Origin: an uncultured Oligoflexia bacterium
GTDB taxonomy: Bacteria > Bdellovibrionota > Bacteriovoracia > Bacteriovoracales > Bacteriovoracaceae
DNA length: 37,264 bases
Direction: 5' to 3'
NCBI GenBank assembly: GCA_937120495.1
Contig: CAKZJW010000036.1
Span: 1 to 37,264 of the forward strand
The position numbers and the translations under genes were made by a program. The notes under the pieces are model-generated. The model was not told the origin of the DNA. It did no database searches and saw only the letters and a list, made by a program, of their open reading frames with translations. Numbering within the stretch: position 1 is the first letter of the stretch; each line of letters starts with the position of its first letter. Positions 24,214 to 30,829 of this stretch are shown here, piece after piece.

Positions 24214-24231
24214 AAGCATATTTCATGCCAA
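24214..24231 (-). promoter_or_regulatory. Sigma-54-like promoter of the AGGA-hairpin leader
   Basis: On the minus strand TTGGCATGAAATATGCTT has GG and GC exactly ten bases apart and matches TGGCA at -24, with ATGC at -12 (one mismatch to TTGC). A start near 24204 puts the first hairpin about 8 bases into the transcript. A sigma-70 reading (TTAAAA, 17 bases, TTATAG) is also possible. Confidence 0.5.
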
Positions 24232-24270
24232 TTTTAACAGCTGTATTATTAGGTACTTAGACGATAATCA

Positions 24271-24288
24271 AAGCGACACCGGTGCCAT
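24271..24288 (-). promoter_or_regulatory. Second sigma-54-like element upstream
   Basis: ATGGCACCGGTGTCGCTT on the minus strand has TGGCAC at -24 and TCGC at -12 with the correct ten-base GG-GC spacing. It lies 57 bases upstream of the first element and contains the palindrome CACCGGTG, so an operator is an alternative reading. Confidence 0.35.
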
Positions 24289-24312
24289 AGGACCACTATA
24301 GAACCACGACAA

Positions 24313-24336
24313 ATTGCCCTTAAGGGCGATTTTTTT
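24313..24336 (+). terminator. Rho-independent terminator with no upstream + strand gene
   Basis: ATTGCCC, loop TTAA, GGGCGAT and seven T. The stem is 7 bp with one U-G pair. The nearest + strand coding gene upstream ends at 21300, so it must stop an RNA starting in the gap or antisense reads. Confidence 0.85.
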
Positions 24337-24447
24337 ACTCCATTTTAAATTGCTTGAAATGCCATTTTTGATATGTCACCATTTACTTAGGATATTTATT
24401 TATCCTTGGAAAAAATGATTTTTTCTGTAGCTTAAGGAGTAAGCATT

Positions 24448-24672
24448 ATGAACACGGCATCTTATTACCTAATGAAAAATGGCTTCATTCTTAGATTAGA
24501 AGAACCTCTAGAAAAGGAAGACATTCCTCTACTTATTAAGGCTAATCTTTTCAGTGCAGATCAAGTAAAAGCATTAAATCAAGATCAAGCAAATTATAGA
24601 GTTGCAATTTTTCGCGATGAAATCCTAGAGATGGATGAGTATAGCGAAAGAGTTTTTGGGCAAACATATTAA
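24448..24672 (+). CDS. Small acidic protein, unknown
   Basis: The 74-residue protein starts at an ATG after TAAGGAG. It has no signal peptide and is acidic (LEEPLEKEDIPLLIKANLFS, DEILEMDEYSERVFG). No family is recognised. An inverted repeat (AGGATA ... TATCCT) lies in its 110-base leader, upstream of the ribosome site. The 3' end overlaps the start of the next gene by 38 bases or, if the later TTG is used, by 17. The overlap suggests translational coupling. Confidence 0.6.
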   Translation: MNTASYYLMKNGFILRLEEPLEKEDIPLLIKANLFSADQVKALNQDQANYRVAIFRDEILEMDEYSERVFGQTY

Positions 24673-25210
24673 ATACCTTTTATCTTTTCTACTTTTCTCT
24701 CAAGTTGCCTTTGCAAGTTTTTTAGTTGAACCACACTTTAACAAAGTCTCTGGAACTTTTGAACGAGCTGATACTGAAGGTGACATGACTGGTGAATACC
24801 TTGGACTTCGCCTAGCTTATACAAATAAATTTTTCATGATTGGAATTAACTTAGAAAAAGGACACTACTCCTATGACAGTGAAGTTAGTGCAACAAAACA
24901 CTCACATTATAATGGTGGTGGTGTTGGTACATTTTTAGGTTTTCACTTTTTTGATCGTTTAAGAATATGGACTGGTTATCTAAACTCAGTTCTAGAGGCA
25001 AACGGAAATAAAGATCAACGTTTTTTTGGCCAACAAGTTGAGTTTGGTATTGGTTATCGATTATGGAAAAATATTTTTGTAAATTATAGTTATATAAATA
25101 ATTTTTTTACCCAAGAAGAAAATGATATTACTGGTGAAACAGGAAGTATTGAAGAGATAATTAAAGTTAAATCTAACTCTCTATCGATTAGCTCGATCTT
25201 TGTTTTTTAA
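24635..25210 (+). CDS. Outer-membrane beta-barrel protein, unknown
   Basis: The frame runs from ATG 24635 (191 residues); TTG at 24656, 3 bases after GAAAGAG, is a good alternative that leaves a clean signal peptide (GKHIKYLLSFLLFSQVAFAS). The mature part alternates hydrophobic and polar residues (GEYLGLRLAYTNKFFMIGINLEKGHYSYD, FGIGYRLWKNIFVNYSYINNFF) and ends SSIFVF, a terminal aromatic typical of barrels. It resembles OmpA/OmpW-sized eight-stranded proteins, without a family match. Both possible starts lie inside the preceding gene. Confidence 0.6.
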   Translation: MSIAKEFLGKHIKYLLSFLLFSQVAFASFLVEPHFNKVSGTFERADTEGDMTGEYLGLRLAYTNKFFMIGINLEKGHYSYDSEVSATKHSHYNGGGVGTFLGFHFFDRLRIWTGYLNSVLEANGNKDQRFFGQQVEFGIGYRLWKNIFVNYSYINNFFTQEENDITGETGSIEEIIKVKSNSLSISSIFVF

Positions 25211-25734
25211 AATCTATATTCATATGCAATTGAATGATTAAAAATAACAGGCGTAAAAAGATTGTTAAGTCTTAAAGACCAATTATCCCCCCTTATAAGA
25301 TGAATGCCCCAACTCAAAGCAAGAACAGGCACAACGTCTCTTCCAAAATATTTTGTCGTTACTGGCTCTGGAGCATTAATACCAGAAGGCGTCTTCTCAG
25401 CGTGCTTCTCCCAGTTTCCAGGATTATAGGCATAGCCACCGACAGTCACACCAAATTCATTCCACTTAGTTCTACTAAATATATATTCAAAAAATAGACC
25501 GTCTATTTCAGAACATATTGAATCATTCCCCTTTAGATAAGTAATACCTAAATTATCTAAATGAAGAGTAAGGTAATAGGTCTTATTAACGATTATTCCT
25601 GTATTATTCCATTGATTACAATAGTTCTTCTTAGACCCACTAAAGTGTGGTGTAAGGCTTCCTGTACCCAGCTGGGCCTTAAAAGAAGCCAATACTGATA
25701 ACGAATATATAAGAGTTAATAAAGCTATTTTCAT
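25207..25734 (-). CDS. Exported beta-rich protein, unknown
   Basis: The start is set at ATG 25734 (MKIALLTLIYSLSVLASFKA); the frame can be extended only by one TTG codon. The signal peptide is followed by 155 residues with strand-like patterns (TYYLTLHLDNLGITYLKG, NEFGVTVGGYAYNPG, LALSWGIHLIRGDNWSLRLNN) and the ending NHSIAYEYRF. That fits an outer-membrane barrel such as the lipid A modifying enzymes PagL/PagP, but no catalytic motif is identified. The end overlaps the convergent barrel gene by four bases. Confidence 0.55.
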   Translation of the reverse strand: MKIALLTLIYSLSVLASFKAQLGTGSLTPHFSGSKKNYCNQWNNTGIIVNKTYYLTLHLDNLGITYLKGNDSICSEIDGLFFEYIFSRTKWNEFGVTVGGYAYNPGNWEKHAEKTPSGINAPEPVTTKYFGRDVVPVLALSWGIHLIRGDNWSLRLNNLFTPVIFNHSIAYEYRF

Positions 25735-25778
25735 CAATTTTAGTATAAATGAAATTAAACTAATTTTTTAGAGGGTAA

Positions 25779-25799
25779 ATGACGATAAATCACATATGA
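25779..25799 (+). CDS. Six-codon leader ORF (MTINHI) overlapping the next start
   Basis: ATG 25779 follows GAGGG by three bases and reads MTINHI before TGA 25797-25799, which overlaps the downstream ATG (25796) as ATGA. The downstream gene has no ribosome site of its own, so its translation may depend on this minicistron. Confidence 0.35.
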   Translation: MTINHI

Positions 25800-26476
25800 A
25801 AGTAATACTACTTATTACCATTCTTTTTAACTCAAGTTTATTTGCAAGAGTCTCATTATTACCAAGCACAATATCGGGTAATGATGCTGTATTCTCAAAC
25901 ACTGATAATCTATGTGAACACAAGACAAATAAAGAAGAAATATTAACGATAGTAAATTCAATTCTTAACAAAAATTTTGAAACACTTCTTCCTGCTTATA
26001 AAGATGGGCGACTTAAAATCAGAGAATTTGAAAATGATGAATACTTTTTAAAAACAATGTTTAAGCTCTCTCACATTCTAAAAAAGACAAGAGTTTACTA
26101 CTTAGACATTAATAAAAAATTATATAATTGTGCTCCCGATAAAGAAGCTCTTACAGCAATTCTAGCACATGAATTACAGCATATTGATGACTATCAGAAA
26201 TCAAAAACCTTTGGACTTATTCGTCTTGGGATAAAAATGATCGGTAAGAAAAGTCGTTCTAAATATGAAAGATCAACTGACTTTAGAGTTATGGAGATGG
26301 GTTATTCAGAAGGTATTAAAGGATACAGAAATTGGATCTATAAAAGGCTTGATGAGAAAGGTTTAAAAACTAAAAAATGTTATTACTACACACCTCATGA
26401 AATTGACCTCTATCAAGAAGGACAAAGAGATTTCTCAAATTACTATAAAGAATTTTGTAAAAAGAAAAAAGATTAA
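25796..26476 (+). CDS. Secreted zinc metallopeptidase-like protein (HELQH)
   Basis: The 226-residue protein has the signal peptide MKVILLITILFNSSLFA. The zinc motif LAHELQHIDDYQ has His 125, Glu 126 and His 129, followed about 30 residues later by KYERSTDFRVMEMGYSEG, the likely third ligand region. It resembles short M48-like or related gluzincins; the family is uncertain. It is probably periplasmic or secreted. Translation may be coupled to the leader ORF just before it. The end overlaps the convergent gene by four bases. Confidence 0.65.
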   Translation: MKVILLITILFNSSLFARVSLLPSTISGNDAVFSNTDNLCEHKTNKEEILTIVNSILNKNFETLLPAYKDGRLKIREFENDEYFLKTMFKLSHILKKTRVYYLDINKKLYNCAPDKEALTAILAHELQHIDDYQKSKTFGLIRLGIKMIGKKSRSKYERSTDFRVMEMGYSEGIKGYRNWIYKRLDEKGLKTKKCYYYTPHEIDLYQEGQRDFSNYYKEFCKKKKD

Positions 26477-27117
26477 ACGAAGTTAACTTCTACCCTTCCA
26501 TTAAATTCATCATTAATTCTACGTTTAATTTCAGTTTTGTGCTCATCAGATGATTTCAAGTAAATTTTATTTTCTTCTATATCTGTGCATTCTATCTGAT
26601 CAAGAGTGACTCCATTTTTATAAAAATGAAATGATAAAAATTCTTCAATAATATCAAATTGTTCACTTGCACTTAAACCAGGAAAATTTTGAAGCTGTTC
26701 ATCACTATAGCTAAAGCTATTTCCTTTTTTACCATAGATGGCCTCTTTGACTCTTTCACCAATTGCAATAATTTCATAGAGTTTTTGGGAGTACCCCTCG
26801 AAGGCTGATTCACTTTGTATATCTCTTAGAAAGTAATCTAGTTCTTTAATTGGAAATCTATCGATGGCCTCACAGGGCTTACCTTGAATCAAATAAAAGA
26901 AGGCATCAATTACACCTAGATACTCTCCAGCATAGTTTGTTTTATAGAAGGCTTTAGACACAACAAGCTCATCTTTTTTAAAGGTATCAAACTCTACTTC
27001 AAGTTCTATATCGAGTTTATTTAACTTCATCTCAAAGTTATAATTTAGATTCTCAAATTCAGATTTTTTGAAGCTTGGATTCAAAGAAAGTTTTTGGATT
27101 TTATTAGAAAGTTTCAT
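26473..27117 (-). CDS. Unknown protein, start abutting a terminator
   Basis: The 214-residue protein has no signal peptide and is acidic. Part of it (YLIQGKPCEAIDRFPIKELDYFLRD, near residues 76-100) looks like a conserved core, reminiscent of Fe-S scaffold-like proteins, but this is not secure. The ATG directly follows the eight-T tail of the act terminator and has no ribosome site. An internal ATG at residue 30 (MKLNKLD) is the main alternative. The gene may be read by terminator leakage. It is a hypothetical protein, possibly linked to alternative complex III by position. Confidence 0.5.
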   Translation of the reverse strand: MKLSNKIQKLSLNPSFKKSEFENLNYNFEMKLNKLDIELEVEFDTFKKDELVVSKAFYKTNYAGEYLGVIDAFFYLIQGKPCEAIDRFPIKELDYFLRDIQSESAFEGYSQKLYEIIAIGERVKEAIYGKKGNSFSYSDEQLQNFPGLSASEQFDIIEEFLSFHFYKNGVTLDQIECTDIEENKIYLKSSDEHKTEIKRRINDEFNGRVEVNFV

Positions 27118-27143
27118 AAAAAAAAGGCCCGAGTTAACGGGCC
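27118..27143 (-). terminator. Rho-independent terminator of the act operon
   Basis: On the minus strand GGCCCG, loop TTAACT, CGGGCC and eight T, seven bases after the actF stop. Stem 6 bp, all G/C. Confidence 0.92.
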
Positions 27144-27149
27144 TATATA

Positions 27150-28337
27150 TTATTGATGTAAGTCAATTCCTTCAAGTAATTGTGGATCACCCTTAGCAAC
27201 GATATCTCTTTTGCTAAAAGCAGTTCCTACAACAAATAAAAATAAACCAGCAAAACCTAACCACTGAAGTGCCTGAAGAGCACCAAAGCCAGATAAGTGA
27301 TGAATTCCATGATGCTCAAATACTTTTGGAGCAACCATTAAGTATAGATCTAAAAAGTGACCTACTAGAAGAATACAAGCTACTAATTTTAGTCTCTTAG
27401 TATTTCTTTTCGCTGGACGACTTAATAATAGAAGAAATGGAGCTAACCAGTTTAGAACTACATTTAAGAAAAATTGAAAGTTCCAATGATCAAGCCTTAA
27501 AACATAGTACTCAGTTTCCTCTGGAATATTTGCATACCAGATTAATAAAAATTGAGACAACCATGTATAAGCCCAAAATGTTGAGAATCCAAACATCCAC
27601 TTACCCATATCATGGAAGTGGTTGTCATTGATAATTCCTTTTAAGTATCCCCACTCGCGAAGCTTAATAGTAGCTAGACAAATAAAAGACATACCTGCAA
27701 CAAAGCTTCCTGAAAATACATTTACACCATAGATAGTTGAGAACCAGTGAGGCTCAACACTCATTAGCCAATCAAATGAAGCAATACAAATTGTTGCTCC
27801 AAAAAGAATAAGACCAATTGCACTTGATGAAACGATTTTTTGAGAAACATCATGACCTTCGTCTTGTTTTTTAGATAGAGAAAGTAGTCTTCTACCAACA
27901 AAAATCCAAGCAGCAAAAATCAAAACCATTCTGATCATATAGAAAGGCTCGTTTAACCAAGCAATCTTCTGAACAAGAATTGGATCATTCATTACAATAT
28001 CAGTATGGGTCCACTCATAAACAGAGTGAAGTCCAAAATAAGTTAATAACATTAAAGCAAAACCATATGGAAGAAACTTAGTCATCGCTTCTGGAATTCT
28101 CTTATATGGAGTTATCCATGATGCTTGAAGAACACCAGTTACAGCCAAGAAGAATACTCCTGAAACAGCAACTGTTACGAAGTAGACACTTGTTACGATA
28201 AAGTCTACCCAACCAACAGTCTTATTAGTTAAGAAGCCACAAATCATTGCGATGATCCCAACTGCGATCAAAACAAGAGAAGTAGTTCTTAAGCCACCTT
28301 TAAATTCAAAATTTTTAACATCTAAATTTGTACTCAC
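27150..28337 (-). CDS. actF: Alternative complex III subunit ActF (quinol-binding, membrane)
   Basis: The 395-residue NrfD-like integral membrane protein starts with GTG (28337) after AGGGGAT. About ten helices are seen (for example TTSLVLIAVGIIAMICGF, LVACILLVGHFLDLYLMVA near 325), with the family stretches LSVEPHWFSTIYGVNVFSG near 190-208 and LRLDHWNFQF. It is the second quinone-module subunit of alternative complex III, which oxidises membrane quinol and passes electrons to cytochrome c or an oxidase. It is the last gene of the operon, 10 bases after actE. Confidence 0.87.
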   Translation of the reverse strand: MSTNLDVKNFEFKGGLRTTSLVLIAVGIIAMICGFLTNKTVGWVDFIVTSVYFVTVAVSGVFFLAVTGVLQASWITPYKRIPEAMTKFLPYGFALMLLTYFGLHSVYEWTHTDIVMNDPILVQKIAWLNEPFYMIRMVLIFAAWIFVGRRLLSLSKKQDEGHDVSQKIVSSSAIGLILFGATICIASFDWLMSVEPHWFSTIYGVNVFSGSFVAGMSFICLATIKLREWGYLKGIINDNHFHDMGKWMFGFSTFWAYTWLSQFLLIWYANIPEETEYYVLRLDHWNFQFFLNVVLNWLAPFLLLLSRPAKRNTKRLKLVACILLVGHFLDLYLMVAPKVFEHHGIHHLSGFGALQALQWLGFAGLFLFVVGTAFSKRDIVAKGDPQLLEGIDLHQ

Positions 28338-28347
28338 TTTCTATCCC

Positions 28348-28905
28348 CTAGTTTTTTTTCTTTCTTTTTTTCATTAGTTTTTCACGAACATACTCTGCTA
28401 CATGCCATCTATCGATTGGATATAACTGTTGAGCATGTGAAGGCATATTTCCGTATCCATAAGTGATTACGTTATAAACATAACCAACTGAATACTTCTC
28501 AACCTTTTTCCACTTACGAGCTGAAAATTTTGGTGGCTTTGGAAACCCTCCATCCTTAACAACAAGTCCATCAGCCTTACCTTTATCACCATGGCAAGCT
28601 GCACATGTAGACTTATAAAGACGCTCTCCACGCTCCCAAGCATAAGCATTCATCTCATGTGGATTTGAAAGAACCTGAGGTTGACCTTCTGAATCCAGTG
28701 GGTGTGGCATAAAACCACGAGCAATAGTACCTTCCATTGCAAGTTGGTTCGTTTGTCCATTTTCATAATGATTATTTTCTGAATGTGCTTCATATGTTTC
28801 TGCATACATCATATCATTTATGATTGAGTACCCAGTACTATTACGACCACCAGAACAACTCATTAGGGTAAAAATAGCTACTAAGCTAATTAATAATTTT
28901 TTCAC
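28348..28905 (-). CDS. actE: Alternative complex III subunit ActE (mono-haem cytochrome c lipoprotein)
   Basis: The 185-residue protein starts with GTG (28905) after AAGGGGAT. The lipobox LMSC anchors it to the outer leaflet. One haem site CAACH lies near residues 96-100; the likely axial Met is in GYGNMPSHA. The C-terminus is highly basic (LMKKRKKKN). ActE is the single-haem subunit that hands electrons on from the complex. Confidence 0.88.
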   Translation of the reverse strand: MKKLLISLVAIFTLMSCSGGRNSTGYSIINDMMYAETYEAHSENNHYENGQTNQLAMEGTIARGFMPHPLDSEGQPQVLSNPHEMNAYAWERGERLYKSTCAACHGDKGKADGLVVKDGGFPKPPKFSARKWKKVEKYSVGYVYNVITYGYGNMPSHAQQLYPIDRWHVAEYVREKLMKKRKKKN

Positions 28906-28915
28906 TTATATCCCC

Positions 28916-29443
28916 TTATATACTTAAATCTAGGTTTTGAACTTCAACTTGAACTGCACCTTGTTCTTTTAACAAGTTCGTTAAGTCATCAACATTTGCC
29001 TTCTCTTTATCAATTGCCATGATAAATTTATCTTCAGTTTGAGCCGGATCGATAATCGTTGGCTGCTTTCCTGGAAATAATTTATTTATAGCTAAAAATG
29101 CTGCTACCGTAGTGTGAGCTCCAAGAAGAACTGTAAATTCAAAAGTGATTGGTAAGAAAGATGGAACTGACATAAAAGGCTTTCCACCAAAGTTTACTGG
29201 CCAGCTAATATTAAAAACCCACATTTGAAATGAGAACGCCAAGATCATCCCAGTAAGTCCTGCAAGCAGAGTTACATAGGGAAGAATACTTCTTTTGATT
29301 CCCATCGCTTCATCTAGTCCGTGAACTGGAAATGGCGTATAAATATCATAAATATCAATATTTTTTGCTACGACTTTTTCTGTTGCATGAAGAACTTTTT
29401 CATCACACTCAAATGTCGCAATTACATAGTCTTTTTTCATCAT
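28916..29443 (-). CDS. actD: Alternative complex III subunit ActD (DUF3341)
   Basis: The 175-residue membrane protein has the DUF3341 pattern: YVIATFECDEKVLHATEKV, then DIYTPFPVHGLDEAMGIKRS, two hydrophobic helices (LPYVTLLAGLTGMILAFSF and FEFTVLLGAHTTVAAFLAI) and a C-terminal alpha/beta tail. ActD has no cofactor and stabilises the complex. Two Met codons stand in a row at the start. Gap to actC is 4 bases. Confidence 0.88.
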   Translation of the reverse strand: MMKKDYVIATFECDEKVLHATEKVVAKNIDIYDIYTPFPVHGLDEAMGIKRSILPYVTLLAGLTGMILAFSFQMWVFNISWPVNFGGKPFMSVPSFLPITFEFTVLLGAHTTVAAFLAINKLFPGKQPTIIDPAQTEDKFIMAIDKEKANVDDLTNLLKEQGAVQVEVQNLDLSI

Positions 29444-29447
29444 ATAC

Positions 29448-30812
29448 CTACTTATTTTCTCTTGCGTATCTATAAACTGACTTAACCTCTGCTACAGCAA
29501 TTCCTGGTAAGAATCTGATGAACAAGAAGAAAAGAGTAAAGAACAATCCAAATGTTCCAATAAACGTCCAAATCTCAACCCAAGTTGGAGAATACATTGC
29601 CCATGAAGATGGAAGATAATCTCTGTGAAGTGAAGTTGTGATAATAACAAATCTCTCAAACCACATTCCGATATTTACGAAGATAGAAATGATGAAAACA
29701 AAAGTCATATTTCTTCTTAGCTTTTTAAACCAGAAAAATTGAGGAGAGATAACGTTACATGAAATCATTGACCAATAAGCCCACCAGTAAGGTCCTGTTG
29801 CTCTGTTGATGAATGCATATTGCTCGTATTCATTTCCTGAGTACCAAGCGATAAAGAATTCTGTTCCGTATGCAAGTCCAACTAAAGTACCAGTAAGAGT
29901 GATTACCTTACACATGGCATCGATATGTCCAACTGTAATATAGTTTTCCCAGTTCATGATCTTACGAGTAAGAATCATCAACGTACAAACCATTGCAAAT
30001 CCTGAGAAGATTGCCCCTGCAACAAAGTATGGAGGGAAGATTGTTGTATGCCATCCAGGAATTACTGAAGTTGCAAAGTCAAAAGATACGATCGTGTGAA
30101 CCGAAAGAACTAGTGGTGTTGCAAGACCAGCAAGGATTAATGATAATACTTCAAAGTGGTGCCAAGTTTTTGTAGAACCATTCCATCCAAAAGATGCAAT
30201 TCCATATATAAATTTTCTCATTTTTGATTTTGTTCTGTCTCTAACTGAAGCTAAATCTGGAAGAAGACCCATATACCAAAATACTAGAGATACTGTTAAG
30301 TACGTTGAAATCGCAACAACATCCCAAAGAAGTGGTGAATGAAAGTTAACCCAAAGAGAACCTCTTGTATTTGGGTAAGGGAATACCCAGTAAAGAAGCC
30401 AAGGACGACCCGCGTGGATCAGTGGGAATATACCTGCACAAGCAACAGCAAAAATTGTCATTGCCTCAGCGGCCCTATTGATCCCCGTTCTCCATCTTTG
30501 TCTAAAGATTAAAAGAATTGCTGAGATAAGTGTTCCGGCGTGACCGATACCAACCCAAAATACGAAGTTTGTAATATCCCATGACCAACCAATAGTTTTA
30601 TTTAGTCCCCAAGTACCAATCCCAGTTGTTACTTGATAAAGAATTACAATTGTACCAATTGTTAAAACTAAAGCTGAAAGAGAAAATCCAATAAACCATC
30701 CCTTCGTTGGTGGAGCTTCTAGTGTATCTAGAATGTCTTCAGAAATTTGCTTATAACTACGATCTTCAGTTATCAGCTTCTGTCTAAATTTTGAAACATG
30801 TGCATCTGACAT
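29448..30812 (-). CDS. actC: Alternative complex III subunit ActC (NrfD-like)
   Basis: The 454-residue membrane protein has about ten helices and family blocks [30 protein letters not shown] near 68-97 and [20 protein letters not shown] near 104. The IHAGRPW segment near 130 and [12 protein letters not shown] near 400 are typical of ActC/MrfC. It forms the quinol-oxidising site. AAGGA precedes the ATG, 17 bases after actB. Confidence 0.9.
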   Translation of the reverse strand: MSDAHVSKFRQKLITEDRSYKQISEDILDTLEAPPTKGWFIGFSLSALVLTIGTIVILYQVTTGIGTWGLNKTIGWSWDITNFVFWVGIGHAGTLISAILLIFRQRWRTGINRAAEAMTIFAVACAGIFPLIHAGRPWLLYWVFPYPNTRGSLWVNFHSPLLWDVVAISTYLTVSLVFWYMGLLPDLASVRDRTKSKMRKFIYGIASFGWNGSTKTWHHFEVLSLILAGLATPLVLSVHTIVSFDFATSVIPGWHTTIFPPYFVAGAIFSGFAMVCTLMILTRKIMNWENYITVGHIDAMCKVITLTGTLVGLAYGTEFFIAWYSGNEYEQYAFINRATGPYWWAYWSMISCNVISPQFFWFKKLRRNMTFVFIISIFVNIGMWFERFVIITTSLHRDYLPSSWAMYSPTWVEIWTFIGTFGLFFTLFFLFIRFLPGIAVAEVKSVYRYARENK

Positions 30813-30829
30813 AATCTATATCCTTATAA

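Larger units (their letters stand above)
24250..24336 (+). ncRNA. Candidate small RNA ending in a strong terminator
   Basis: No reading frame of note exists between the leader promoter and the + strand gene at 24448, yet a strong + strand terminator ends at 24336. The 85 bases before it can fold (CACCGGTG; ATAG...CTAT inside GGT...ACC). A weak -10 (TATTAT at 24244-24249) lies upstream with no good -35. It would be transcribed divergently from the AGGA leader. Evidence is the orphan terminator only. Confidence 0.3.

Noticed and set aside
24092..24336. Cyclic di-GMP (GEMM), cobalamin, TPP or SAM riboswitch in the 24.1-24.3 kb gap
   Set aside because: None of the conserved core motifs of these classes is present on either strand; the AGGA hairpins explain the leader better.
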